Source of the DNA: an uncultured Rhodospirillales bacterium | Lineage (GTDB): Bacteria > Pseudomonadota > Alphaproteobacteria > ATCC43930 > CGMCC-115725 | Direction of reading: 5' to 3' | Length of the DNA: 64,000 nt | Assembly: GCA_903828515.1 (NCBI GenBank) | Contig: CAIKMD010000002.1 | Span: 434,001-498,000 of the forward strand | Shown: positions 1 through 8,118 of the stretch, piece by piece | Position numbering within the stretch: position 1 is the first letter of the stretch | Layout of the letters: every line of letters begins with the position of its first letter | The notes under the pieces: generated by a model | The model's database searches: none | Seen by the model: the letters and a program-made list of their open reading frames with translations, nothing else | Told to the model about the DNA's origin: nothing | Position numbers and translations under genes: made by a program

Positions 1-402
1 GCCGTCGGCTTCCTATTGGAGCCGAAAAAGGTCGCGCGAGTCCTCGTTCCTTGTTCGAGTTACATCGACGATTTCGTCATGCATGCGAATTATGCATCGA
101 CGAAGTTCATGGCCGAGCATCCGGATGCGTTGCGCGCGTTTCTCGCGGGTTGGTTCGAGGCGGTCGCCTTCATGCGCGCCAACAAGGACGAGACGGTTCG
201 CATCGCCACGCCGATCATGAAGCTTGAGGCTTCGATCGTCGCGCGTACCTATGACACGGTTATTCCGCCGATGTCGCTGGACGGAATTTTCGATCCCAAA
301 GGCCTGGCGACGATCGCGCGCTCTTATGTCGAACTCAAGACTCTCGAGACGGCGCCCGATATGTCGAAATTCTATACCGAGAAATTCCTGCCCAAGGTCT
401 AA
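1..402 (+). CDS. NMT1/THI5-like ABC substrate-binding protein, C-terminal part
   Basis: The reading frame is open from the first base of the window, so this is the C-terminal 133 residues of a gene that begins upstream. The fragment carries the end typical of SsuA/TauA/NMT1-like periplasmic binding proteins: a helix-rich stretch (HPDALRAFLAGWFEAVAFM) in which the pathway-specific family usually has 'P..v..fl.a...a..f...np.ea', then a short tail ending KFLPKV. It would bind a small organic ligand in the periplasm for an ABC importer. No permease or ATPase is visible here; they could lie outside the window. It converges with another binding-protein gene, leaving 4 bases between the two stops. 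Family call is firm, ligand unknown. Confidence 0.75.
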   Translation, partial: AVGFLLEPKKVARVLVPCSSYIDDFVMHANYASTKFMAEHPDALRAFLAGWFEAVAFMRANKDETVRIATPIMKLEASIVARTYDTVIPPMSLDGIFDPKGLATIARSYVELKTLETAPDMSKFYTEKFLPKV

Positions 403-406
403 GGCA

Positions 407-1339
407 TCAGTTCAGGATGAGCTTGCCGGCGTCGATCGGCTGTTTCATCACGCCGAGTTCGAGCGCCAGCTTGATCATGAAATCGAAATCCTTGGCCTCG
501 AGTTTGGTGGCGAAGGTGGCCATCGACGACGGATCGACGAAGCCCATATCCTTTTGTTCGATGGCTTTGGCCTCGTCGGGATTGGCCGTGATGAACGCGA
601 TGCCATCGACGATCGAGGCGCGGAAGGCCTCGACCTCTTTGCGATGCGACGTCGCCCACTCGCGCGTCGACATCCAGAAAGAACCGAGCACGTCGGGATT
701 GACCTCTGAGAAGAAGTCGACCGACATCGACGCGGCGCCGGAGGCGATGATGCGGCCACGGATCGGCTCGATCGGCGTCGTCGCGTCGAGTTGCGCGGAT
801 TTCAGCATGTCGCCCATCTGGAGCATCGGCGATTCGATGACGGTAACCTGATCGCGCGGCACTTTGTGGTCGAGCAGCCATTTGCGCAGGAACAGCTCGA
901 TGATGCTGTTGAAGCCCGGTACGCCGACCTTGAGGCCTTTGAGGTCCTCGGCGCGCTGCACCGTCACGCCGGATCGGGTGATGAGACTGATCTTGGCGTT
1001 CGATTTGACCAGCCGGGCGGCGCCCTCGATCGCAACCAGGTCAAGCCCGCCTTCGTCGGCGAGAAGAAGATTGGGTGGGGTCGCGTAGGCGATCTGCACG
1101 CTTTGGGATACCAGCATCGGTGGCACGACCGACGGCGTCGGCACGATCAGAAGCGTGACGTCGATCCCGTGCTTCTCGAAAATGCCTTTGTCGCGCGCCA
1201 CGAAAGCGGGGAGGAAGTCGACCGCGGGTCCGAGGCCGACCGTGATCTTGGGGAGTGCCTGGCTCGACGCGGGTTGCGTGGCGACGGCGGTCGCCAGCAA
1301 GGCGAACACCGGGAACCACATATTTCGCAGGAAAAACAT
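407..1339 (-). CDS. NMT1/THI5-like ABC substrate-binding protein
   Basis: About 310 residues. An N-terminal signal peptide (MFFLRNMWFPVFALLATAVA, then a cut after SSQA) is followed by the SsuA/TauA/NMT1-like fold: an early 'GLGPAVDFLPAFVARDKGIF' type segment cut short by 'EKHGIDV', a central 'DLKGLKVGVPGFNS' hinge and a C-terminal helical region. The ATG at 1339 is preferred over the upstream ATG at 1363 because a strong purine tract (ggggggat) lies 8-10 bases in front of it and because the signal peptide then starts cleanly. No permease or ATPase gene adjoins it, so it is an orphan binding protein that must share a transporter or act as a sensor input. The ligand cannot be read from sequence. 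Confidence 0.8.
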   Translation of the reverse strand: MFFLRNMWFPVFALLATAVATQPASSQALPKITVGLGPAVDFLPAFVARDKGIFEKHGIDVTLLIVPTPSVVPPMLVSQSVQIAYATPPNLLLADEGGLDLVAIEGAARLVKSNAKISLITRSGVTVQRAEDLKGLKVGVPGFNSIIELFLRKWLLDHKVPRDQVTVIESPMLQMGDMLKSAQLDATTPIEPIRGRIIASGAASMSVDFFSEVNPDVLGSFWMSTREWATSHRKEVEAFRASIVDGIAFITANPDEAKAIEQKDMGFVDPSSMATFATKLEAKDFDFMIKLALELGVMKQPIDAGKLILN

Positions 1340-1448
1340 CGTGCAAATCCCCCCAAATTTCATTCTTGGTCGATCCGCCGATCATGACGAAGCGGCCCGT
1401 TTGGGTCAAATCCACGCGAGCGCCAAACGATAGGCGCTCGTCGCCGTT

Positions 1449-3365
1449 TCAGCTCGTTCCGGGCGTGGCCAGCAAAAGCCGCAGCCTGGCGGCGATAACC
1501 CTCGGATCGACCGGCTTGAGCAGAAAGATATCGATCTCGGCCGAGCGAAGAATTTCGTCGCTGGCATCGTCGCTATAGCCGGTGCAGAGCACGATCTTCG
1601 TCCGGGCCCGGATCGACTTGATTTTGTGGATCAGTTCCAGCCCGCGCATCCCCGGCATGACTTCGTCGGTGATGACGGCGTTGAAAATATCCGGGCTTTC
1701 CTTGAATTGTGCGAGGGCCTTGATCGGATCGTAGACGCAGGTGGTGGCGTAGCCGAAGCGTCTCAGGCCGATCGAAAGCATGTCGGCGATATCAGGTTCG
1801 TCGTCCACGATCAGAACGTGGCCGGTTCCATGGCCGATGCCGGGAACCGGTTTCTCCAAAGACTTCTCCGCGACGGGCGGCGCGACCAGCGGAAGATAAA
1901 CGGAAAACACTGTTCCGACGCCGGGGCGACTGACGACGCGGCAAACGGCATCGTGGCTTTCGATCACGCCGTGAACGACGGCAAGACCGAGGCCGGTTCC
2001 GCGATGGCGTCCTTTGGTCGTAAAGAACGGCTCGAAGATGCGATCGAGGAGATCGTCGGGGATACCGCCGGCGGTGTCGGAAACCGCAAGACACTGATAG
2101 TCCCTGGCGGGGCCGACCTTGCCGACGATCCGCTCCCCAAGGGCTGCCTCCCCGAGTTGTAATTGCACGAGTTCATCCAGGGTTGCCCGCCGTAGATCGA
2201 CGGAAACGTCTCCCGATTTTTTGTCCAGCGCCTCGCTCGCGTTGATGCATAGATTGGCGACCAATTGGCCGAGCGAGGTTTCGTTGCCGAGCGCGTAAAA
2301 ATCGCCGTCTTCGACCTGAAATTCAAGATGGGTCGTTTTCGGCAGCGCCGCCCGCAGCATGTTCTCGCTCTGACGGAAAATACGGCGAAGATCGACGGGC
2401 TCGCGTTGTGTATGTTCGCCCCGGGCAAAGGTGCGAATTTGCCCGATCAATTCCTTGCCTCGTTCGCAAGCCATCTGAATGCGCCGGGCAAACTCGCGCT
2501 CATTGGGTCTGTCCCGGAGATCTTCTTCCAGAAATCCGGCAAACCCCAAAATCGCCCCGAGAATATTGTTGAAGTCATGGGCGATGCCGCCGGCCAGTTG
2601 ACCCAGCGCCTGCAATTTTCCGGCGCTGGCCTCGCGCGCTTGATGGCGATGTTGTTCGGCTTCCATCTGTCGCCGGGCGGTATTGCTGTCGTTGATCGCG
2701 TCGATCAACGCGTCTATCTCGTCGTGACCCCGACGCAGCGGACGGCTGATCGCGATGGGGCTTGGATCGCCACCGCTTTGGCTGGCCTGGACTGTCCGCG
2801 CCAATGCGCGAAGGGGGCGGGTGATCAACAGATAAACGATGAAGAACAGCAACGTGGTGGTCGCGAATATCTTCGCCAACTCTGTCGTGATGATGATAAC
2901 GGCGCGTCGTTCGACTTGCGCTCGATCGGTGTCGTAATTTTCACCAAGCCGAAGCGTCCCGATCTGCTGATTCGAGCCGGGACGCAAAAGCGGCAATTCC
3001 CAGGCGTAGTCCGTATTCAGGCGAGGGCCGGGGCGATTCACTACCATCCGTGTTTCGCCATCCTCGACCACCTCGATATGAAAGATGCTGGTGGAGCGGA
3101 CGACGCTGTTCACGGTGACGACCAATACGTCTTCGTCGAGATCCCACACCGCCAGGCTGATTGTATCGATGTCCGCCATGACGACCGCGCGGGATACATG
3201 CTGGTCGGCGTCGATGAGTGCTTTGCGGTCCTGCCAGATCTCGATGCCGCTCATGAAAAGAGCGACGATCAGGCTGACCGCGGTTGTCAGCAAAAGCAGT
3301 TTGACGGCGAGAGAGTTGCGAAAGCTCTCCGGAACCCGAAAAACAATGCTTCGTGGCATCGCCAT
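1449..3365 (-). CDS. hybrid sensor histidine kinase with C-terminal receiver
   Basis: About 638 residues from the ATG at 3365. In order: a transmembrane helix (about residues 18-40), a periplasmic sensor stretch of about 120 residues, a second helix (about 165-190), a HAMP-like linker, a HisKA domain with the phospho-acceptor motif [12 protein letters not shown], a HATPase_c domain with N box ([10 protein letters not shown]), DTAGGIPDD and [11 protein letters not shown], and a receiver domain with the acidic pair VDDEPD, phospho-acceptor Asp in ITDEVMPG and the Lys in LLKPVDP. It resembles NtrB-type kinases with an attached CheY-like domain. The frame is also open upstream into the preceding binding-protein gene; that fusion is judged artefactual (see the 3422-3426 entry). 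The gene in front, a family-3 binding protein, may be its ligand-sensing partner. Confidence 0.8.
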   Translation of the reverse strand: MAMPRSIVFRVPESFRNSLAVKLLLLTTAVSLIVALFMSGIEIWQDRKALIDADQHVSRAVVMADIDTISLAVWDLDEDVLVVTVNSVVRSTSIFHIEVVEDGETRMVVNRPGPRLNTDYAWELPLLRPGSNQQIGTLRLGENYDTDRAQVERRAVIIITTELAKIFATTTLLFFIVYLLITRPLRALARTVQASQSGGDPSPIAISRPLRRGHDEIDALIDAINDSNTARRQMEAEQHRHQAREASAGKLQALGQLAGGIAHDFNNILGAILGFAGFLEEDLRDRPNEREFARRIQMACERGKELIGQIRTFARGEHTQREPVDLRRIFRQSENMLRAALPKTTHLEFQVEDGDFYALGNETSLGQLVANLCINASEALDKKSGDVSVDLRRATLDELVQLQLGEAALGERIVGKVGPARDYQCLAVSDTAGGIPDDLLDRIFEPFFTTKGRHRGTGLGLAVVHGVIESHDAVCRVVSRPGVGTVFSVYLPLVAPPVAEKSLEKPVPGIGHGTGHVLIVDDEPDIADMLSIGLRRFGYATTCVYDPIKALAQFKESPDIFNAVITDEVMPGMRGLELIHKIKSIRARTKIVLCTGYSDDASDEILRSAEIDIFLLKPVDPRVIAARLRLLLATPGTS

Positions 3366-3396
3366 TATCGGACGCGCGGGCGGTGCGGATCGAAGG

Positions 3397-4157
3397 TCAT
3401 GGCGCCGTTTTGACCGCCCACTTTTTCGAATGTTGTCGATGCTACCGTCGGCCAGAATTTTTTTATATCCCGTATCGTATTTTTCGCGCGCCCATGGCCC
3501 TTGCGGGTTCTTGCGGCTGAAGCCGACATACCCTTTTTCCAGACCGCCGCGAAATCCATACGTGACGTCGAACGAAACGCCGGCGACGAACGCTTTCTGC
3601 ATGGTCGGCTCGAGGTCGTTGGTCATGACGACCACCGCATCGAGACGGTTCCGCGCGAGCAGTTGCAAATTGACGATATCCGTCCGCGCCGGCTGCAGGA
3701 CGATTCCTTTCGCCTTGAGAGCCAGGATGTCGGCCGGGTATTCGTATTCGTTGACGATCCCGACCACGCTGTTGGTCGGCAAATCCTCGAGACGTGTCAT
3801 CGGGGTTACGTGGTTTCGCTTCAGGAAGAAATCGGCGTAGACCTGGATGACGGGAAGCGCCGAGAAGACGACGACGTTTTCGATCCCCTCGTGCCAGGAC
3901 ATGCTGAAGCAGGCCGGAATACCGCCGTCTTCGACGTTTTTCTTGCAGCGCGCATAGGGAACGACATCGAAATGGACATCCACGTCGGCGGCGCGAAACG
4001 CGGCCCGGACGACGTCGTTCGCGTATCCGGTACCGTCGGCGCGCGAAAACGGTTCGGCGGCGTCTTCAGCCATGATGGTGAGGTCGGCGGCGCGCGCGTC
4101 GATCGGCGCCAAGATCGCGAAAAGGAAAAGCAGCGCTCCGCTTCTCGTCATCGGCAT
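3397..4157 (-). CDS. family-3 (amino-acid type) periplasmic binding protein, frameshifted at its last codons
   Basis: About 250 residues of SBP_bac_3 type. A signal peptide (LLFLFAILAPIDARA) is followed by 'FSRADGTGYANDVVRAAF', then a typical hinge and second lobe ending 'YDTGYKKILADGSIDNIRK'. In the sequence as given the frame does not stop; it runs on through SGRSKRRHD into the kinase. Adding one A to the five-A run at 3422-3426 restores the expected ending KKWAVKTAP followed by TGA at 3397-3399, which is the normal family tail (a Trp near the end). The ATG at 4157 is chosen over 4196 because it starts the signal peptide and has a ggggg tract upstream. Role: binds an amino acid or related ligand, perhaps feeding the adjacent kinase. 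Confidence 0.7.
3422..3426 (-). other. probable one-base deletion site in a five-A run
   Basis: On the minus strand the run reads cgaaaaagtggg. With six As instead of five, the binding-protein gene ends KKWAVKTAP-stop, a family-typical end, and the kinase starts independently at 3365. As it stands, a single 915-codon frame joins the two. The fused product would put the kinase's sensor domain in the cytoplasm and its catalytic domains outside, because an odd number of membrane crossings would follow the periplasmic lobe. A deletion, natural or technical, is therefore more likely than a real fusion. Confidence 0.65.
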
Positions 4158-4215
4158 GGATGGGTGCCCCCGGCTGCGCTGCTTCGCGCCGACCAAGCAG
4201 GACCGGTTGTCCGGT

Positions 4216-5361
4216 TCAGATTTCTTCGAGCAGCTTGGGACGATCCACCAGCAGGTGCAGCTTTTCCTTGGGACGGCGCCAATTCTTGATCGGTTTGTCG
4301 TCGCGGATTTTCTTCAGTTCGCGCTCCCAAAGCTTGCGCAGCAGAATGACGCCTTTGTCGGACTGGCCGAGCCGGTCGCGGCTGCGGTCGACGATGCGGC
4401 CTTGCCCGGCCAGCGCGACATTGTCCTGCACGACGAACAAGCCCGGATATTTCGGGTCGACGTCCTGCAGGTACATCCGGCCGGCGAGAATCTCCTCGGT
4501 GAGGAAATTCGGATCGGGATCCATCTTGGGGCGTTGTGTCTGCTTGGCGCCCGATGGATCGATGGGCCGTATTGAGACGGCGAGGGTCATCATGGTTTCG
4601 TCGTCGACCGGTACGCGATAGGCGAGATAGACGGTCCAATGCGGATGACCGGGCGACGGCGGCAGGTCCAGGAAATTGGCGTTGGGCATCATCCAATGCG
4701 CGGTGCGCGTGGCATTGGCGCCGCCGCCCTCGCGCTCGCCGATGCGCAGAATGCCGTAATCGGTTTCGGTGACATGGATATCGGGCAATTCATCGAGGCC
4801 GTAGGAATCAGTGGAGACCCGGTGAACGAAATGCACATGACTCTCGTCGAGATCGTTCTCGACGCGCTGGAAATAGTTGCACGGCACCATATGGCGGTTG
4901 ACCACCAGCGTGCCTTCGACATTTTCCATCTCGGGGAAACGCGGCAGCGGGGGCGCATCGCCCTCGCCGAAGTAAACGAAGATGAGTCCGAGATACTCTT
5001 CGGTCGGATAGGCGCGGGCCTGGACCTTCTTGGCGAAGGAGGCTTTTTCCGCCGGCTGTTCGATGCACTGGCCTTGGCCGTTGAACAGCCAGCCGTGATA
5101 GAAGCAGCGGATGCCGTCGCCGTCGACATTGCCCAGCGCAAGCGAGGTTTGGCGGTGCGGGCAACGATCCTCGACCGTGAACGGCGCGCCGCTATCGCCG
5201 CGATAGAGCGTGAAATACTCGTTCAGCACGTGGACCCGGACCGGCCGGCCTTTTTTCAGGTCAGCGCCGACAAAGATCGGCTGCCAGAACCGGCGGAGAA
5301 ATTTTCCAGCCAGGGTGTCCGGTCCGATATGGGCGAAATCAGTAACGTCGCGTGCTTTCAT
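4216..5361 (-). CDS. Rieske non-haem iron oxygenase, large subunit (phthalate dioxygenase-like)
   Basis: 381 residues. The Rieske [2Fe-2S] ligands are visible as C67-x-H69 (CPHRQTSL) and C86-x2-H89 (CFYHGW). The mononuclear iron site is at residues 168-180 (ENDLDESHVHFVH) with H175, H180 and the bridging D172. The layout matches the aromatic-ring-hydroxylating oxygenases of the phthalate 4,5-dioxygenase/vanillate demethylase group, which take electrons from a separate reductase. No reductase or ferredoxin gene is close by, so the partner must be encoded elsewhere. It sits 60 bases downstream of a sensor kinase and 58 bases upstream of the binding-protein/kinase pair, all on the same strand. 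Substrate unknown; an aromatic or N-/O-methylated compound is the usual choice. Confidence 0.85.
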   Translation of the reverse strand: MKARDVTDFAHIGPDTLAGKFLRRFWQPIFVGADLKKGRPVRVHVLNEYFTLYRGDSGAPFTVEDRCPHRQTSLALGNVDGDGIRCFYHGWLFNGQGQCIEQPAEKASFAKKVQARAYPTEEYLGLIFVYFGEGDAPPLPRFPEMENVEGTLVVNRHMVPCNYFQRVENDLDESHVHFVHRVSTDSYGLDELPDIHVTETDYGILRIGEREGGGANATRTAHWMMPNANFLDLPPSPGHPHWTVYLAYRVPVDDETMMTLAVSIRPIDPSGAKQTQRPKMDPDPNFLTEEILAGRMYLQDVDPKYPGLFVVQDNVALAGQGRIVDRSRDRLGQSDKGVILLRKLWERELKKIRDDKPIKNWRRPKEKLHLLVDRPKLLEEI

Positions 5362-5421
5362 CGGCTTCCTCCCAGGAAACAGGAGGAATTGTAACCGACA
5401 CCGCGTGCCCGTGCCAGCGTG

Positions 5422-7980
5422 TCAGGCGGCGGCCGACAACTCGGGTTCGGAAACCGGAAAATAAAGGTCGAAGCGGGCGCCTTGTCCGGGCTCGCTCGCG
5501 ACCTCGATCCGCCCGCCGTGATCGGCGACAATGCCGGCGACGATCGACAGGCCGAGACCGGTGCCCTGGCCGACCGCTTTCTTCGTGAAGAACGGCTCGA
5601 AGATGCGCGTCCGTGTCGCCTCGTCCATGCCCTCGCCGGTGTCGGTGACCGACAGGTGAATGATCCGTTCCGGACCCGCGGTCAAAGTGCCGAGCGTGAT
5701 GGTGATCGTACCGACCCGGTTGCCGATGGCGTGGGCGGCGTTGGTCACGAGGTTGGTGACGACCTGCTGGATCTGGCTGGGATCGGACATGATGAAAGGG
5801 ACGTCGTCGATCTGTGTTTTGAGATCGATCGAGGTCGGAATCGTCGCGCGCAGCAAGGTGATCGACTCATTGACGGAATCGTGCAGGTTGATTGGCTTCT
5901 TCTCGATGATATCCTGGCGGCTGAACGCGAGGACGCGTTTGACCAGATCGCCGGCTTGCAGGCTGGCGGCATAGATCGTCTCGATATTGGTTCGCAGGAT
6001 TCCGGGTTCGAGCTTGCGCGCGGTGATTTTGCTGAGCGCCATGATCGGTGTCAGCGTGTTGTTGAGATCGTGCGCGATGCCGCCGGCGAGCGTGCCCAAT
6101 GCCTCGAGTTTTTGCGATTGAACCAGTTTGCGTTCCAGTTCGCGTTCGCGCTCTTCGCCGGCCCGCCGTTCGGTGATGTCCTGGACGCTTCCGTGAACGC
6201 GGATCGGTCTGCCAGCCGCATCGTATTCCAGGGCCCTTTCCGCATGAAGGATGCGCTCGTCGCCGTTGGGGCGAACGATGCGATATTCCTGGGTGCCGGG
6301 GTTTTTGCTGACCACGCCCCTTTCGATCGCCGCTTGGAACCGGGTCTTGTCGTCGGGATGGATCACCGCGGCGACCAGGGCTTGACTCGGCACCGTCTTG
6401 CTCTTGTCGAGGCCATATATCGAATACATTTCGTCCGACCAATCCAGTGCCTTCGTGACCAGATCAAAATCGAAACTGCCGAGCAAGGCGACGTGTTGCG
6501 CGCGCGCCATGTTGTCGCGGCTGCGTGCGATCACGATCTCCGTCTCTTTGCTTTCGGTGATGTCCTGGATGACGCCCAGGGCACGGACTATCTTGCCCCG
6601 CGCATCGACTTGCGGTTGCACGACGCGATGTTCCCAATAGACGGTTCCATCGGGGCGATGGACACGAACGTCGAAGGAAAATGCCTCGTGTTTGTTGAAC
6701 GCCGCTTTCTGAGCGGCGCAATAACGATCGCGATCTTCCTGGTCGATGAATTGGGCCGATTCGTGCCGGGCGAACGAATCGCGCCGCGGCACCCGGCGAA
6801 GGTCGAACAGCGAATCCGACCAAAAGACGAGGTCGGTTTCCATGTCGTGAAGGAAGTAGCCGAGTTTTGCGACGCGCTGCGACTGGAGGAGAAGAGCCTG
6901 GGTCTGGAGCAGCGCGCGTTCTGACCGGACGTTTTTGGTGATCCGTCGCAACTGATACAACGCGGCGGCGACGAAAAAGATCGACAATGCGATCGCCACG
7001 CCGATCAATCGGGACTGCCGCCAGCGAAAACCCGCCAGAATGTCATTCTTGGCGATGCCGACGCTGACGACGAGTGGGTAATCGAGGAGTGCCCGATATG
7101 AATAAATTCGTTCGATGCCGTCCGTGACGGCGACGACTTCGTAGTGTCCGGCCGGCGCTTGTGCCAAAGCCCGCTCGATAATCGTTCCGGCCACGCTTTT
7201 CCCGATCGAGGTCGTATCGTGACCCCAGCCTCGAATCATGTCGAGGATGGTCAGATTACGGTCGAAGATGGCGAAGGAACTGTTTCGACTGAGAGCCAGG
7301 TCGGTAAAAAAGCCCGACAGATATTGTGTGTCGAATGAAACGTAGACGACACCCGCGAAATCCCCATTCGGCTGCGTGATGCGTCGGGTCAGGATGATGA
7401 CCTGGCGATTGGCGAGCTTGCTGGATATCGGTGCGCTTACGTGAATCGTGTCGGATTTTTCATGTGCCTGTACCTGAAAAAACTCGCGATCGACGGCAAG
7501 GCTGCCCGCGAACTCTTGGCCCTTGCTGTTCGTGATTAGATGACCTCCTTCATCGATGATTCCAAGCGTAACCGAATCGGCTTCGGGGTTCACGATCTGG
7601 CGCAATTTGGCGACGGGATCGGATCCCATGAAATGATTCTCGTAGTCGCTTCGGGCGCGAATCATCATTTGATCGAGCAGGCGAACCGCACCGAGAACGT
7701 GTTCGGAATAAGCGCGCGCCAGATTGTCGGTGTTGTTCCGTGCCGTGCCGATGACCGCGTCGCGATCGTGATTGAGCTCATAGGCGACGGCGCCCCACAA
7801 CAAGCCGATGATGAAGATCGACATGGCAGCGACGATGTATCCGGCTCGGCCCGCCGCGATGCCGAATAGCGGCCGGCGCGCGGGCGATGTGCCCGACAGC
7901 GTTGTGATAGGTACGATCGCATCCATGGTTGCCGGATTGGGCTCCGTGGTTAACAAAGACTGAACAACGTGACTGGGCAT
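5422..7980 (-). CDS. sensor histidine kinase, dCache-like sensor plus two PAS domains
   Basis: About 852 residues. A transmembrane helix (47-68), a large periplasmic Cache-type sensor (about 70-320), a second helix (325-345), a PAS/PAC domain (about 370-480, ending QDITES), a second PAS/PAC (about 495-610, ending QDITERR), HisKA with the acceptor His near 637 in GGIAHDLNNTL, and HATPase_c (NLVTNAAHAI, DTGEGMD, GTGLGLSIV). There is no receiver domain. Start: the ATG at 7980 is supported because the same leader, ggcacggagtg then 4 bases then ATGCCC, precedes the neighbouring paralogue. It is a tandem copy of the kinase at 8119-10287 with one extra PAS domain. No response regulator gene is adjacent; the partner is unknown. 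Confidence 0.85.
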   Translation of the reverse strand: MPSHVVQSLLTTEPNPATMDAIVPITTLSGTSPARRPLFGIAAGRAGYIVAAMSIFIIGLLWGAVAYELNHDRDAVIGTARNNTDNLARAYSEHVLGAVRLLDQMMIRARSDYENHFMGSDPVAKLRQIVNPEADSVTLGIIDEGGHLITNSKGQEFAGSLAVDREFFQVQAHEKSDTIHVSAPISSKLANRQVIILTRRITQPNGDFAGVVYVSFDTQYLSGFFTDLALSRNSSFAIFDRNLTILDMIRGWGHDTTSIGKSVAGTIIERALAQAPAGHYEVVAVTDGIERIYSYRALLDYPLVVSVGIAKNDILAGFRWRQSRLIGVAIALSIFFVAAALYQLRRITKNVRSERALLQTQALLLQSQRVAKLGYFLHDMETDLVFWSDSLFDLRRVPRRDSFARHESAQFIDQEDRDRYCAAQKAAFNKHEAFSFDVRVHRPDGTVYWEHRVVQPQVDARGKIVRALGVIQDITESKETEIVIARSRDNMARAQHVALLGSFDFDLVTKALDWSDEMYSIYGLDKSKTVPSQALVAAVIHPDDKTRFQAAIERGVVSKNPGTQEYRIVRPNGDERILHAERALEYDAAGRPIRVHGSVQDITERRAGEERERELERKLVQSQKLEALGTLAGGIAHDLNNTLTPIMALSKITARKLEPGILRTNIETIYAASLQAGDLVKRVLAFSRQDIIEKKPINLHDSVNESITLLRATIPTSIDLKTQIDDVPFIMSDPSQIQQVVTNLVTNAAHAIGNRVGTITITLGTLTAGPERIIHLSVTDTGEGMDEATRTRIFEPFFTKKAVGQGTGLGLSIVAGIVADHGGRIEVASEPGQGARFDLYFPVSEPELSAAA

Positions 7981-8118
7981 AAACCACTCCGTGCCGAAAA
8001 GCGCGGCAAGCAAGGCTCGATGAGAAAGCTACCAAGCCGTATGACGTTGATATCCCGCCCGCCCGTCGAATGGCATCATCCGAAAGCAGGAGGCGGAGAG
8101 TGGTTTGGGTCGCGCCGG

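Noticed and set aside
1449-4196. A genuine 915-residue receptor in which a periplasmic binding domain is fused to a hybrid kinase
   Set aside because: The fused topology would place the kinase domains outside the cell, and one added A gives a family-typical end to the binding protein.
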